This document shows positions 35,231 through 48,384 of a stretch of DNA of 64,000 nt, one piece after another. A model generated the notes under the pieces. The model did no database searches. It worked only from the letters and a program-made list of their open reading frames with translations, and had not been told where the DNA came from. The translations under genes were made by a program, and so were the position numbers. Each line of letters starts with the position of its first letter. Positions within the stretch are counted from its first letter, which is position 1. The stretch comes from Adiantum capillus-veneris (Eukaryota > Streptophyta > Polypodiopsida > Polypodiales > Pteridaceae): assembly GCA_014529385.2 (NCBI GenBank), contig CM043944.1, positions 87,917,384-87,981,383 of the forward strand. The letters run 5' to 3'.

Positions 35231-37830
35231 TGTAGGGCTTTAAGTAGGCTCACATGAAAAGCATTGTGTATGAGCCAATGGTTGGGCAACTTGAGTTGAT
35301 AAGACATCTCATTTATTGGCTTCAAGATTTGAAAAGGACCATATTATCTTTTTGCTAATTTAGCATAATACTTTTGATGGTCCGTAGGATTTTTTCCCAT
35401 TGTTTGCCACAATTGAGCCTTGGGAAACTTAAGTAAGACCCAATCATTTTCTTTGAATTTTAAGGCCCTTTGATGCTTGTCAGTAGTAGCTTTTTACCTT
35501 TGTTGAGAGATGGATATAGCCTCCTTTATCTTTTAAAAAGAGTCTTGTCGGTCACGGCTATACTCATCAGCAGGGCAGATCTTCCCATGTACTTTAAGTA
35601 GCAAGGGACTTTTAGGTCTTCCCTCAATGATTTCAAAAGGTTCTTTTTCCGTAGAAGTATGTACAGTATTATTGTATGCATACTCTACAAGAGGTAAGTA
35701 CATTTTCCATTGTGAGCGTTGATCTACTTCGGTAACATAAGTTTGTAGTAGATCGAGTATCGTAAGATTGGCTATCTCACTTTGGCCATCCATTTGTGGG
35801 TGATAGGCCGAAGAGGCCTAGATTTTCAAAGAGACCTTTCCAAAAATTACTGGTCATTCTAGGATCTCTATCTGACATGATGGATGTTGGCAATCCATGG
35901 TGTTTGAAAATGTGTGATATGAAGAGAGTTGCGTTTTGGTGTGCCTTAATAGTCTTTTTGATAGGAATAAAGTGTGCTTGCTTGCTAAACCTGTTGACTA
36001 TTGTCCATATTCCCCTATTCACATGGATAGACTTGGGTAATCCAAAGATAAAATCCATGGATATACTCTCCCATGGTGATTTTGGGATAGGCAATGGTTG
36101 GAGTAATCCAGGTTGCTTCCCTCTATCATACTTGTTCTTTTGCCATACTACAAATTTTGAAACATACTCTTGTATGTCCACTTTCATGGTAGGCCAATAG
36201 AAATACATTTCTACTCCTCAAAGGGTAGGTTGAATGTCTCTATGCCCTGCATAGGGAGGAGCATGAGATTCATACATAACTTTCTCACGAAGGGAGTGAG
36301 TAACACCACACAGCATATTGTCGTGGAGAAGATAACCATCTTGCAAGGTGAATGGTTCCTCTTTCTTCCCCAAAGCAAGGGCTGCCATTATGTCTCTAAA
36401 GTCAAGGTCAGTAGCATACTCATCTATCATAGAAGATATATCATTGTGAGTTGCTATAGACATCACATTAACTTTTGGTTGTCATGAAAGTGCATTGGCT
36501 ACTTGATTGTGCTTACCAGCAATGTGAGCACTATGAAAATTGAATTGCAAAACAAAAAATTCCCACCTCATTTGCTTGTCGAAAAGATTGGTTTGCATCA
36601 TGAAGTACTTGAGACTTTGATGGTCTATTCGTAAAATGAATGGAGTCCCCAATAAATAGTGCTTCCATGTGTCTAGTGCATGTAGAACAACTAAAAGCTC
36701 TTTCTCATAAATGCCTAAGACCGTTCATCCGTATTGAGCCGTCGGCTCTTATATGCTATGGCATGCCCTTCTTGAAGCAAGACTGCTCCAAGGCAATCAC
36801 CACAAGCATCACATTGGACTTCAAATGGCTTTGAGAGATCCACAAGTATGAGGATTGGTTGAGAGGTAAGCTTATCATTGAGCTTGACAAAATAATTTTT
36901 CTCCTTAGCAATCCATGAATACTTAATGTTCTTCTTTGTCAAGTCATGTAATGGTCTTGCTATTTGAGAAAATTTTGCTATGAAGTGTCTATAGTATACA
37001 CACATACCAATAAAGCTTCTTAGCTCATGTAGATTCCTTGGATTAGGGCATGTGTTTATTACCTCTAGCTTCAATGGATCCATACGGATACCATTTTGAG
37101 AGATAATATGACCTAAGTATTGAATCTCTTGAAGGAAAAATTTGCTCTTCTTTTGATTGACAAAAGGCTTGTTCTCCCTCAATGCTTGAAAAATCACTTA
37201 GAGATGTTTCTTGTGTTCCTCCAATGACTTAGTGTAGATGATGATATCATCAAAGAACACTCCAGTGAATTTGGGGTAGGGTCTAAATATTTTCTCCATT
37301 AGATGATTAAATGTGGTTGGTGCATTGGTCAATCCAAAAGGCATGACTAGGTATTCATAAAGACCAAACATTGGACAAAACGCGGTCTTTAGGATATCTT
37401 CATCCGCTATCCTTATTTGATGATAGCCAGTTTTAAGTTCAATCCTACTAAAGTAGGTAGAGCCTTGTAGCTTATCAAACAGATCTTCTACCCAAGACAT
37501 GGGGAATCTATTTTTTATAGTGATATGGTTTAGTGCTCAATAGTCCACACACATACGGTATGTACCATCTTTCTTTTGCACTAAAAAGACTAGATAACAA
37601 AAAAGAGAGGATCTAGGCCTCACCGTCCCTTTGTCAACCAATTCTTGTACTTGCCTCATGATCTCCTCTTGTTGAGCTTGGGAAAATCGATAAGGAGGCT
37701 TGTTAGGCGGTGATATTCCTGGTAGGAGCTTAATTTGATGGTCATCATCCCCTCGTTTTAGAGGTAAGTCCATAGGGAATCATCAATGAACACACCTTGG
37801 AATCCTTTTAGAAAATTATACAAGTCTAAC
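34989..37830 (-). pseudogene. Ty3/gypsy chromovirus pol relic (RT, RNase H, integrase, chromodomain)
   Basis: Minus-strand order: RT start with SPPNKPPYRFSQAQQEEI and VQKKDGTYRMCVDY (37773-37537), GYHQIRIADEDILKTAF, YLVMPFGLTNAPTTFN and the catalytic FFDDIIIY (37500-37198). Next is YLGHIISQNGI and an RNase H with IDHQSLKYFMMQTN (37197-36480). The integrase has a zinc-binding part, then SMDFIFGLPKS and SDRDPRMTSNFWKGL (36466-35777), and MDGQSEIANLTILDLL (35793-35533). The end is the chromodomain. Stops include TGA at 37537 after CVDY and TGA at 36482 after VANALS, positions where the family has Arg. Gag and protease are not recognisable upstream of 37830. It is a dead, 5'-truncated element. 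Confidence 0.85.
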
Positions 37831-39536
37831 TCAAACACTGATCAGCAACCCGGCTAGGGCATGGAAGCACAAGCACTGGATGAATAGAAATAGAGGACTC
37901 AAGAGATCACCTCTCCAATGCAAGTAGAGATTAGCCATGGCAAGACCTACTCTAATCAATAATCAATCAACTCCTCCACATCAAGTCCACCGAAGTTCGA
38001 CTTACCATAGACTAGAAACCCCAAGCACGCTAATGATAAGCACGCACTAATCACATTGGTGTTGGCCTCTACAATCACCACACGTCAATCACGGCACTTC
38101 ATCAATAGCTACACACACGAAGTGAATGGTGCTAGAGTTTCATAAAACCTATCTACACACAAGCAAACAATAGGGCACACACACTTGTTACAAGATTAAG
38201 ACCCAACTTAATCAACCTAATTAATGATGCTAAATATCACAAATCGAATGCTTATGAAGGAGTGGTTAATATCAAGAAGTACATACCTCTCTCAAATCTA
38301 GAATACTGAGATTGTAATACTACTTCATGACATAATGAAATGTAGAGAAGAAGTACACTAATGAGAAAATAGGTATTAGATTAATCAAGAAGAGCTTACT
38401 CTAATTACAATGATTAACACTAGCCTCTCAAGCATCGACATTAAGCTCAAGGCTAGGCCATAGAGTGAACACTCAAGAGAGAGGGAGCTCTCAAAAGTGG
38501 ATCCTCAAGAGTGGATACTCAAGAATGAAGCTTCCTTGCGTAAAGGCTTCCTTTTAAAGGCTTTAGCACAATCCCTTCTACTATGGGTTTAAGCTTGAGC
38601 CCTCTATCTAGCATATACAACTTTGGAACTCCAAGTGAGCCCAAGACTTATACAAGGTGAGTTGGAAATACTATGCACAACCATAGCATATCTCCCGCTT
38701 GATGCATATTTGATGTAGCCTGTGTTAGCCGCTGCTATATTTGATGTAGCCTGTGTTAGCCACTGCTAACATCCATGCAAGATGATGACATTCTTTTATG
38801 CTATCGAGGGTGGCTCCCTATTTAGTCAATGTTTGCTTATATATGGGATCCTTTTAAATGTCTTGGGTGGCTCTCCTATCAACCGATGTATATGATGGTT
38901 TAGTGATGCCATGGCTTGTATGGAGCATGGCTAGGGCGTGTAATTTTTTGATTCGCTAATATTTTTACTACTCACCAATGCCATTGTGTGTTCTGAGAAG
39001 AAAAACATAGATCTATTTTAGTAAGATTTCACACTCTCTTTTTTGTTTTTTTGCCATACAATTGTGAGTAGATGCACTTCATTAAACAGGAGGGAGTGTA
39101 CAATTACCTCAAGCAAGTTGGGAGCCTTGAGGCATCACATCACATGTTTCAAATCTACACAACCTCTCACAAATGAGAGCTACAAGATAGATACATTTTG
39201 TAGATTGGTGTGGGATGGGTGTTTAACCTCACATCTTATTGGCAGATATAGCGAGAACCACAATTAAATTGTCAATCCATGGAACGAAGCTGACTCGATT
39301 AGTGCATAGAGGCTACAAGAGGTTGTCAATCTCTCGGAAAAAAACAAACAACTTGCATCTATCTCAAGCTACACTCAAGTGACTGAAATCACCAAAAGCC
39401 AATCGCTCACATCGGCAAACAAATCACATCCGTTATAGCATCAAATAACATCCAAACGTAACAAAACTTTTAGGACATGTATATAAACCTAAGCACACAT
39501 GCTTATAGTCTCAAATCCCACTTTAGGTCAAGTGCC
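37831..39536. other. non-coding stretch between the gypsy relic and the 40-kb gene
   Basis: No coding segment recognised. At 38708-38768 a segment of about 31 bp (TTGATGTAGCCTGTGTTAGC) is tandemly duplicated. The stretch is CA-rich at 38080-38200 and could be the degraded 5' part of the gypsy element. Confidence 0.35.
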
Positions 39537-40163
39537 AAAATCGTGATTATTAACAGCAGTGGATTTTTGACCTAGTCGTTTTCGACACAGAATGCACCTA
39601 AATGCGTAGCAATGATGCCCCAATACCTCGCCTATGCTTAGTTTTTTATTTTGAAGTGTAAATTCCTACTTATGATGAAATTAGTCCATGGGCAACGACG
39701 CAAAAATCTATGAAATATCGTGAAGTGTTTACGTCAATGTGTAGAGCTCTTTCCCACGGTTGCAATGCAACAAACGTGACTGCAATGTGACAATCGGAGA
39801 GGGAGTAGGAAGCACGAGAAGGAGAGAAGTGAGCACCGTTAGCTCACACTGTGTATTTTATTATCCAAAACTTAATAATAACTTACAAAATTTGGATTTT
39901 ATACCTTAGCCAAGGTTTTTGGTGGTCAAAAATAATAATCTGGGAGCTCTAACTAAAGATGGGTACTGACAGGTTGATACAATGTGGAAGCTTGTAGCCC
40001 TGGCTCATCTATTACAAAGATTTATCTGTAAAATAGGAGTTACAATATTCTCGATTTATCAAAATAATGAGTGTTTTTACAATGAGAGCACCAAAAAATG
40101 GTATCTAAGTTAGCTCTTCTAAAATTACCCCCCTCCTCGCCTGTGTCGTCCTTTGACATAGCT

Positions 40164-40700
40164 TTATGGGCTGAAGTAGTCTTCCGGTTGACAACTGGTG
40201 AGGCGGTCTTTAATCGCATTTAGGGCCTTTTTGTATCTGATTTTTCTCTCTTTGTCTGGCACCTGCAAAAATTGCATTATGACTCTGTTTTTAGGCTCCA
40301 CAACTGAGTCGCCTACAAATGTCGAAGTCAGGTTGCTGATCACTAGCCCAAATATCTTCGTTCGCCAAGTGAAGAACCCTGTGTAGAACGCTTTCTCAAA
40401 TGCCAGCATATTGTGTGATGGTAAGAACATGCATCGGCCGTAGAAGCCATAGAGGACTTCTTCAAAAGGTTGACCACTGAGATCGTAGCATAATCCTTTA
40501 TTACCCTCGAGGAATGACATCCACAGGGTGCCTGCTTGCTCTGCCTCATCGAAAAATTCGATGCAGGTGAGCAGCATTCGACAGATTTCATATAGCATTG
40601 CACATGATAGATCCGCAATACTTTTGAAGAAGGACATGGCACCCGTTAGGGTTTTCACCATGTACTCTTCGATCGGCGGTCCCTTTTCTGGAGCAAGCAA
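40164..40700 (-). CDS. C-terminal domain of the unknown gene (178-codon open frame)
   Basis: The frame is open from about 40700 to TGA at 40164-40166 with no internal stop. It has a Cys/Leu/Met-rich helical first half (SFFKSIADLSCAMLYEICRM) and an aromatic-rich middle (YGFYGRCMFLPSHNM, FYTGFFTWRTKIFG). Its basic end (DKERKIRYKKALNAIKDRL) closes SCQPEDYFSP. The composition is protein-like and not coiled-coil. No family recognised. A frame shift near 40690 separates it from the tandem units, so the join is uncertain. A pyrimidine run on the + strand 20 bp beyond the stop resembles a retroelement polypurine tract on the coding strand. Confidence 0.45.
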   Translation of the reverse strand: MLAPEKGPPIEEYMVKTLTGAMSFFKSIADLSCAMLYEICRMLLTCIEFFDEAEQAGTLWMSFLEGNKGLCYDLSGQPFEEVLYGFYGRCMFLPSHNMLAFEKAFYTGFFTWRTKIFGLVISNLTSTFVGDSVVEPKNRVIMQFLQVPDKERKIRYKKALNAIKDRLTSCQPEDYFSP

Positions 40701-40829
40701 TCTTGGGTAGTTCAGTCAGGTTGGCTGCCTCTTTGTTATTGCATCATGTGCTTGCCAGGTCCTTACTCTTGGTACAAGACAAAAGGTAGGATCTTTTTAT
40801 AGTGCCGCATGTGCTTTTGTGAATACAAT

Positions 40830-41918
40830 CAAATATCTTGGATTCTTGTTCAACCAGCTCAGCCTCCACTTTGGGTGGTCTTGATCTGCGCCTTCATCTT
40901 GCATGTCTTTGTAAAGCCTCTCTTTGACTTGGAGCAACTCCACCTTTATCATAGGGTATGGCAGGGATTGCTGATGCCATTGCGCGTTGATTTGATTGGG
41001 AGTGAGTTGTGTAGCATTGACAGAGTGAAGAACTCTCAACTCCCAATCCATCACTGCTTTCCACTGCTCAGCTACCTCTTGTGTAATCTTTTATTCCAGT
41101 GCATCTTCCTCAGCTTTTGACAGTTAGACCATTGGCACTGTATCATTTTTTGTTATTTGTACCTGAAATTCCTCCTTGACACCTAGCCCTTCTGCTTGTT
41201 GTGTCTCCATCTCAGCAAAAGAAACTGAGGGGATCTCTATTTGTGGTTTCTCGAAAGTTCGTGCCTCTTCTTGCATTTCTGTCCATCCATCTAGATCTCA
41301 ACAGCTGGTTGACTCTTTTAAGCTCAGCTATTTCTTTCAGAAACTCTTCTTCTCGTTGCACCCGCATTAAAGCGAGGTCTTTGTGCTGAGATTGCTCCAG
41401 TTTAAGCTCTATCCCAAGGTCCTTGTTCTTTTTCTCTAATGCTTTTTAGACCTCATCTATTCCTTTGATCGAGGCCACTGCAGGATTTTCTCATATTTGC
41501 CGCAAGAAAGTTGCCTGATCATTTATTCTCTTCTCTGAGTACTGTAGGGAGGCATTTTCTACATCTAACTGTACTTGCATTTTTTGAACTGATAGGGTTG
41601 TAGTTAGAAGTTCGTTTGTAACTTTTGTCAGTTGTTCATCTTTGGCTTTGCAAGCATCTGACAACTTCGTAAGTAGGTCCTCGAGCTCCTCCATCTCCTT
41701 TCGCTATTTATCCCTTGCCAGCTGATGTTGTTCAGCTTCAGCTTTCAATTCCTGTACTTGTATTTGTAGATCGGTGATGACATTAATCTCTCATCTAACT
41801 CTCCTTGGAGAGCGTCAATCACCATCTCGAGTTCTTTAGCCTTTGTGCTGCGGCTAAGTGCTGCTGGGAGCGGAGTCTTTCCATCATGTCCTGCATTTGC
41901 TTGGCATACTCGTTGGAA
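40830..41918 (-). repeat. tandem coding unit 3 (last on the minus strand), 1089 bp
   Basis: The unit is bounded by AAATATCTTGGATTCTTGTT at 40830 and its next occurrence at 41919. Minus-strand frames give KELEMVIDAL, EMEELEDLLTKLSDACKAKD, VQKMQVQLDVENASLQYSEK and EFLKEIAELKRVNQLL. They end ELRVLHSVNATQL and VELLQVKERLYKDMQDEG. Leu/Glu/Lys heptads suggest coiled coil. In-frame stops are TAG 41704, TGA 41491 and TAA 41446. Confidence 0.8.
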
Positions 41919-43016
41919 TCAAATATCTTGGATTCTTGTTCAACTAGCTCAGCCTCCACTTTGGGTGGTCTTGATCTGCGCCTTCTACTTGCATGTCTTT
42001 GTAAAGCCTCTCTTTGACTTGGAGCAACTCCACCTTTATCATAGGGTATGGCAAGGATTGTTGATGCCATTGCGCATGATTTGATTGGAAGTGAGTTGTG
42101 TAACATTGACAGAGTGAAGAAATCTCAACTCCCAATCCATCGCTGCTTTTCACTGCTCATCTACCTCTTGTGTAATCTTTTCTTGCAGCGCATCTTCCTC
42201 AGCTTTTGACAGTTAGACCATTGGCAGTTAGACCATTGGCACTGTATCATTTTTTGTTATTTGTACCTCAAATTCCTCCTTGACACCTAGCCCTTCTGCT
42301 TGTTGTGTCTCCATCTCAGCAAAAGAAACTGAGGGGATCTCTATTTGTGGTTTCTCGAAAGTTCCTGCCTCTTCTTGTGTTTCTGTCCATCCATCTCTCA
42401 ACAGTTGGTTGACTCTTTTAAGCTCAGCTATTTCTTTCTGCAACTCTTCTTCTCGTTGCACCCGCATTAAATCCAGGTCTTTGTGCTGAGATTGCTCCAG
42501 TTTAAGCTCTAGCCTGAGGTCCTTGTTCTTTTTCTCTAATGCTTTTTAGACCTCATCTATTCCTTTGATCGAGGCCACTGCAGGATTTTCTCATATTTGC
42601 CGCAAGAAAGTTGCCTGATCATTTATTCTCCTCTCTGAGTACTATAGGGAGGCGTTGCTACATCTACTATACTTGCATTTTTTGAACTGACAGGGTTGTA
42701 GTTAGAAGTTCGTTTGTAACTTCTGTCAGTTGTTCATCTTTGGCTTTGCAAGCATCTGACAACTTCGTAAGTAGGTCCTCGAGCTCCTCCATCTCCTTTC
42801 GCTATTTATCCCTTGCTAGTTGATGTTGCTCAGCTTCAACTTTCAATTCCTGCACTTGTATTTGTAGATCGGTGATGACATTTAATCTTTCGTCTAACTC
42901 TTCTTGGAGAGCGTCAATCACCATCTCGAGTTCTTTAGCCTTTGTGCTGCGGCTAAGTGCTGTTGGGAGCGGAGTCTTTCCATCATGTCCTGCATTTGCT
43001 TGGCATACTTGTTGGA
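41919..43016 (-). repeat. tandem coding unit 2, 1098 bp
   Basis: Same order of segments as unit 3. The stops at the homologous positions are TAG 42802, TGA 42591 and TAA 42546. Small deletions near 42650-42670 put the first two out of frame with each other. At 42390 it keeps the uninterrupted sequence CCATCCATCTCTCAACAG, the empty version of the site that copia-1 hit in unit 1. Confidence 0.8.
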
Positions 43017-43481
43017 ATCAAATATCTTGGATTCTTGTTCAACCAGCTCAGCCTCCACTTTGGGTGGTCTTGATATGCGCCTTCTACTTGCATGTCTTTG
43101 TAAAGTCTCTCTTTGACTTGGAGCAACTCCACCTTTATCATCGGGTATGGCAGGGATTGCGGATGCCATTGCGCATTGATTTGATTGGGAGTCAGTTGTG
43201 TAACATTGACAGAGTGAAGAACTCTCAACTCCCAATTCATCGCTGCTTTTCACTGCTCATCTACCTCTTGTGTAATCTTTTCTTGCAGTGCATCTTCGTC
43301 AACTTTTGACAGTTAGACCATTGGCACTGTATCATTTTTTGTTATTTGTACCTAAAATTCCCCCTTACCACCTAGCCCTTCTGCTTGTTGTGTCTCCATC
43401 TCAGCAAAAGAAACTGAGGGGATCTCTATTTGTGGTTTCTCGAAAGTTCCTGCCTCTTCATGCATTTCTGTCCATCCATCT

Positions 43482-43761
43482 TGTAGACATGTTGTAGTGT
43501 TAGTGTGTATACGCGCTTCACCAGGGGCACTTTTCTCCCACTGGGTTTTTCCCCCTGGACATCTGGTGTGAAAGGACACCTTATCTCTTAGGGTTTCATA
43601 TAAGCTTTGTAGCTCTGAGTTTGTACACATTATTATTATTCCAATACAGAGAGAGAGACTACAGAGATCTCGTACACAAGCTCTGTGTCTTCTCCTTCTC
43701 CATCTTCTTCCTACTCTGAGTTGCTGTCTTCCTTCTGTTTCCTGTTTCATCATCTTCAACA
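43482..43761 (+). repeat. copia-1 5' LTR
   Basis: It starts TGTAGACATGTTG and ends CATCTTCAACA. It contains CATATAAGC (possible TATA box) and a GAGAGAGAGAC patch. Confidence 0.95.
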
Positions 43762-43763
43762 AT

Positions 43764-43775
43764 TGGTATCAGAGC
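43764..43775 (+). promoter_or_regulatory. copia-1 primer binding site
   Basis: TGGTATCAGAGC, two bases after the 5' LTR, complementary to the 3' end of initiator tRNA-Met as in most plant copia elements. Confidence 0.9.
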
Positions 43776-44160
43776 GAGGTGATTTCCAGAGCCTCTACTT
43801 GCGTTTTCGCGTCCGCGCGCGCAATCGCAGTTTTCAGGCAGTTTTCGGAAAATTTGTTCGTGGGAGCATCCTCGACGTTCCGGGAGTATTCTGATCAGGC
43901 GACCTGGGGTTTTACCCCCCTTTCGAAGCCGTTCGAGCCCTCAGAATTTCGTTCTGAGCAGCGTAGCAGAAGTTACTTTTCCGAGGCGTTTAGATCAAGA
44001 GGGTGTGCTTTCTGACAGATTTTCTTCAGGTAAACAGTTCTTTTGGGAAGCAGCTTGTCTTAGCTTTGTGCTGAGATTTTGTGTAGAGTTTTGCTTGGAT
44101 TGGAGAGGAGATTTGTGAATCTCTTGGAGGTTCTTTTGCTCTCTTGTGTGCATCTACAGT

Positions 44161-47100
44161 ATGGCTCAATCTACGGAGAAAGAGATTTTTGGTGCGTTTA
44201 CATCCGAAGACAAATTGGATGGTACCAACTATTCTCTTTGGTCTTTTATGGCCAAAAATGTTTTGGTTGGTAAAGGATTGTGGGATTATGTATCTGGAGA
44301 TGAAGTTCGTCCAGGTAGCATTGCACCTGCCACGCCTGGTCGTGGTGCAGCTGTTGGTGCAGGACCCTCACAAGTCACTCCAGAGCAAAAGAGATGGGAT
44401 ACTAAAGATGCACAGGCTATGGCTGTGATTGCCTTAACCATAAAGAGGACAATCACACCACATATCAGATCTTGCAGAACTTCTGAGGATGCTTGGAACA
44501 CTCTGCAAGCTATGTTTGGAGGAAGAAACGCTGCCAGAATAGAGTTTTTGAAGAAACAACTTGACAAAATACAGATGGACGAAGGTGACGATATTGTCGA
44601 GCATCTTACAAAAATCAGGGATCTTAAAGAGCAATTGCTTAGCATTGATGAAGTGATTCCAGAGAAGGACTTGGTTTCCAAAACACTCAATTCACTACCA
44701 CCATCTTATTTGACTTTTCAGACTTCTTTGACTCTGTCTTTGCGAGCTAATCCTGACCCTCTTCATTTTGAAGAGTTAGTGGCTTTGCTATTGCAGGAGG
44801 ATCAATCACGTAAGAACAAGTCTTTACAGGTGGATGGTATGGATCATGCTCTTGTTGTACAGAACAAAAACAGGGGTAAAGAGAGTGCTCATCACTCCAA
44901 GTCTAGTGCAGGACAATCTTCAGAGAAGTCTAAAGGTGATTCCGACAAGTCTAAGAAGAAAGGTAAATGTCACTACTGCAAGAAACCTGGTCACTACATT
45001 AGTGAGTGTAAAAAGCGAATTGCTAAAGAAAAGAAGAAAGAGTCAAGTTTGGTTGTTTCAGCTTCTGGTGATTCTTCTACAGCTAAAGAAGAGTCTGCAA
45101 ACTTTGTGCAGGATTCTTATGCTTTTGTAGTATGTTCAAATTTTTCTGCTTACAGTGTTGACAAGACACAAATGATTTGGTACTTTGATAGTGGTGCATC
45201 CAGGCATATTACTTCAAGGAAGGATTTGTTTTGTTCATTGGATGCAGCTCCAGCAGGAAAGAAGGTGACATGTGCAAATAATGCTTCTTATCCAATCAAA
45301 GGTGTTGGTAAGATTTTGATTACCATTTCAGATGGTTCAGATTTATGCTTGCCAGATGTCTTATATGTTCCAGGGATCAAGAAGAATTTGTTGTCTGTAT
45401 CCTCTCTTGCAAAAAATGGTCTTCGGGTCATTTTTGAGGATGACAGATGTGTTGTACGAGATCGAGAGAATGGTTATTCTCTTATCACTACAGGTACGCT
45501 GGAAAATGGACTATTTGTGCTAGATCGTTATGAAAAGCAGATTCAGGTATGTATTGCAGAAACAAAGACTCAGGCCATGCAGGATGCTGAGTTGTGGCAT
45601 GCTAGATTTGGGCATGTTAGTTATGGCAGTTTGATGACTTTACAACGTCATAATATGGTGCATGATTTGTCTTTATTGGAGATGCCACCAAGACATGTAT
45701 GTGAAGGTTGCGTTCTTGGAAAGATGCACAGATTTGCATTTTCGCAGGATGGTTCAGTTAGAGCGACACGAAAGTTGCAGCTTGTACACAGTGATGTATG
45801 TGGTCCTATGAGGACGCCATCTATAGGAAACAGCCTTTATTTTGTGACCTTCATTGATGACTTTTCCAGGTTTTGTTGGGTGTATCCACTCAAAGCAAAG
45901 TCAGATGTGTTTGCAGTTTTTCAACATTATGTCGCCATGGTTGAAAATGAAACAGGTTGCAAAGTACAGACTCTTCGTACCGATCGAGGAGGTGAATACA
46001 TGTCAGGTGCATTTAAGGATTTTTTGGGAAAGAAAGGCATTAAACACCAATGCACTATGCCATACACACCACAACAGAATGGTGTTGCAGAAAGGAAGAA
46101 CAGGTCTTTAATGGAGACAGCTAGATGTATGCTCAAGGCTAAGAGTTTGCCTCATAAGCTATGGATGGAGGCAGTTGCTTGTGCAGCACATGTTTTGAAC
46201 AGGTGTCCTACTCGTGCCTTGAAGACCATTACTGCATATGAAGCTTGGTATGACAAAAAACCTTCAGTCAGTTATCTTCGTGTTTTTGGTTGTCTTGCTT
46301 ATGCTCACATCCCTCAGCAGTTACGTGGGAAGCTTGATGATAAGGCAATCAAATGTATATTTGTGGGGTACAGTAGTGGAAGTAAAGGTTATAGACTTTA
46401 CAATCCTGCTACAAACAAGATTTTTGAAAGTCGTGATGTAATTTTTGCAGAAACTACTGCTCAACCTATGGTTGCTTTTGATGTACCTCATATGCAGACA
46501 CATGATGTATTTGAAGGTTTGCTTCCTTCTTTTGTGGAGAATCAAGAATCACAACAGGTTGATAATCTTGATCAATCTTTTGATCAGCATGTGACACCTC
46601 ATGATGTAGAGGAAATTGTGCGTGAAGAGCAAGAAGTTCTCAGGGAAGAAAGAACCTTGCCTAAATGGGTTCAGAAAACTTTGCAGGATAGCAAGTTGGA
46701 TGCACCGTTGCCACGGAAAACACGTGTTGGTACTACTTTTGGCAGAGAGCAAGTAGATTTGGCTTGCTTTAGCACTCTTTGTGATGCAGATGAGCCTGAT
46801 TCATTTGAACAAGCTTTAGAGTGTGTTCAGTGGAAAGATGCTATGCAGCAAGAAATTGATTCTATTCAATCATACATGGGATCTAGTGGACTTGCCTACA
46901 GGTAAAAAGCCTATTGGTACAAAGTGGGTTTTTAAGGTAAAAAGGAAACAAGATGGTACTGTTGACAGGTACAAAGCAAGGCTTGTGGCAAAAGGCTATG
47001 CGCAACAGAAAGGCATAGATTATGATGAAACCTTTGCTCCTACTTCTCGTGCGTCCACAGTTAGATCACTAGTTGCAATTGCTGCTCATCATGGTTGGAA

Positions 47101-48337
47101 AGTGCATCAGTTGGATATCAAAACTGCTTTTTTGAATGGTGATTTGCAGGAAGAAGTTTATGTAAGTCAACCAAGTGGTTTTGTTGTAAAAGGTCAAGAG
47201 CAAAAGGTATGTAGATTGCGTAAAGCTTTGTATGGTCTCAAACAGGCTCCAAGAGCATGGTATGAGAAGATACATACTTATTTGATTGGCCAGGGATTTC
47301 AGAATAGTCCAGCAGAAAGTACTTTGTATGTCAAAAAGAGAGATGGAGTTCTCATTATGCTAACACTTTATGTGGATGATATGCTTCTTACAGGCAATAC
47401 TGCAGATGAAATTGAAGCGTTTAAAGATGCTTTGAGAAAAACCTTTGAGATGTCTGATCTTGGTTTGCTACATTATTACTTGGGTATTCAGTTTGTGCAA
47501 TCAGAGGATGGCATATACATGTTGCAGGCAAAATATTTGCATAAAATTTTGGACAAGTTTGGTATGCAAAATTGTAAGCCAATCTCTACACCCGTAGAAA
47601 CTGGATCAAAGTTGAGCATGCACGATGCTGGAGAACCTTTTGATGTACATACTTATGCAGCAGCGGTTGGTTGCTTGATATATTTGGCAGGCAACACTCG
47701 TCCAGACATTCAATTTGGGGTTTCACAAGCAAGCAGATTTATGCACAGCCCAGGTATGCATCATTGGCAAGCTGTGAAGCGCATACTTCGTTACCTTTCA
47801 GGTACCCCTAATCTTGCCATGTTCTTTCCAAGGGGGGATATGTATGGAAAGCACAGTTCTATGCAGCTTCTTGGTTACAGCGATTCAGATTGGGCTGGTG
47901 ATTTTGACACACGACATTCCACAAGTGGCAATTGTTTTTTCTTGGGAAATGCATGTATATCTTGGCTAAGCAAGAAGCAACCCACAGTGGCTACATCAAC
48001 TTGTGAAGCTGAGTACAGGGCAGCTTTCACGGCAACAGTTGATTGTGTATGGATACGCAGGTTATTGGCAGATCTTTGTGAGTGTCAACAGGCACCCACT
48101 ACCATTTTCACTGACAGTCAGAGTGCTATGGCAGTTGCAAGGAATCCAGTATTTCATGCAAGAACAAAGCACATAGAGGTTCACTACCACTATGTCAGGG
48201 AAAGGCTACATGCAGGGGAGATCACACTAACTTACTGTCCTACACAGGATAACATTGCAGATCTATTTACGAAGGCGTTATCACGAGAAAAGTTTGAAGC
48301 TTTCCGAAAAGCTTTGGGCTTACTCTCATACACATGA
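44161..48337 (+). CDS. copia-1 gag-pol polyprotein, one frameshift before RT
   Basis: The ATG at 44161 is preferred over an upstream GTG because it starts MAQSTEKEIFG, typical of copia gag. The first frame (44161-46905) encodes gag (NYSLWSFMAKNVLVGKGLWD), CCHC zinc knuckle (CHYCKKPGHYISEC) and protease (WYFDSGASRHIT). It continues with the GAG-pre-integrase part (LWHARFGHVSYGS) and the integrase core (LVHSDVCGPM, TDRGGEYMSG, PQQNGVAERKNR). Near 46880 the frame changes; the second frame, to TGA 48335, encodes RT (TKWVFKVKRKQDG, LDIKTAFLNGDLQ, LYVDDMLL). It ends with RNase H (GYSDSDWAGD, CEAEYRA, HARTKHIEVHYHYVRE). No other stop was seen. The shift equals a net one-base gain or two- or five-base loss. 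It separates integrase from RT, so this copy may depend on another copy's proteins. Confidence 0.95.
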
Positions 48338-48384
48338 TGATCTGCTACCTTGTACGGATTCACACTATCACTACAGGGGGGATT

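Noticed and set aside
43352-43762. Minus-strand frames spanning the copia-1 LTR, repeated at 48360-48740
   Set aside because: They arise because the LTR is open by chance on the minus strand and joins the flanking coding unit; both copies are LTR sequence.
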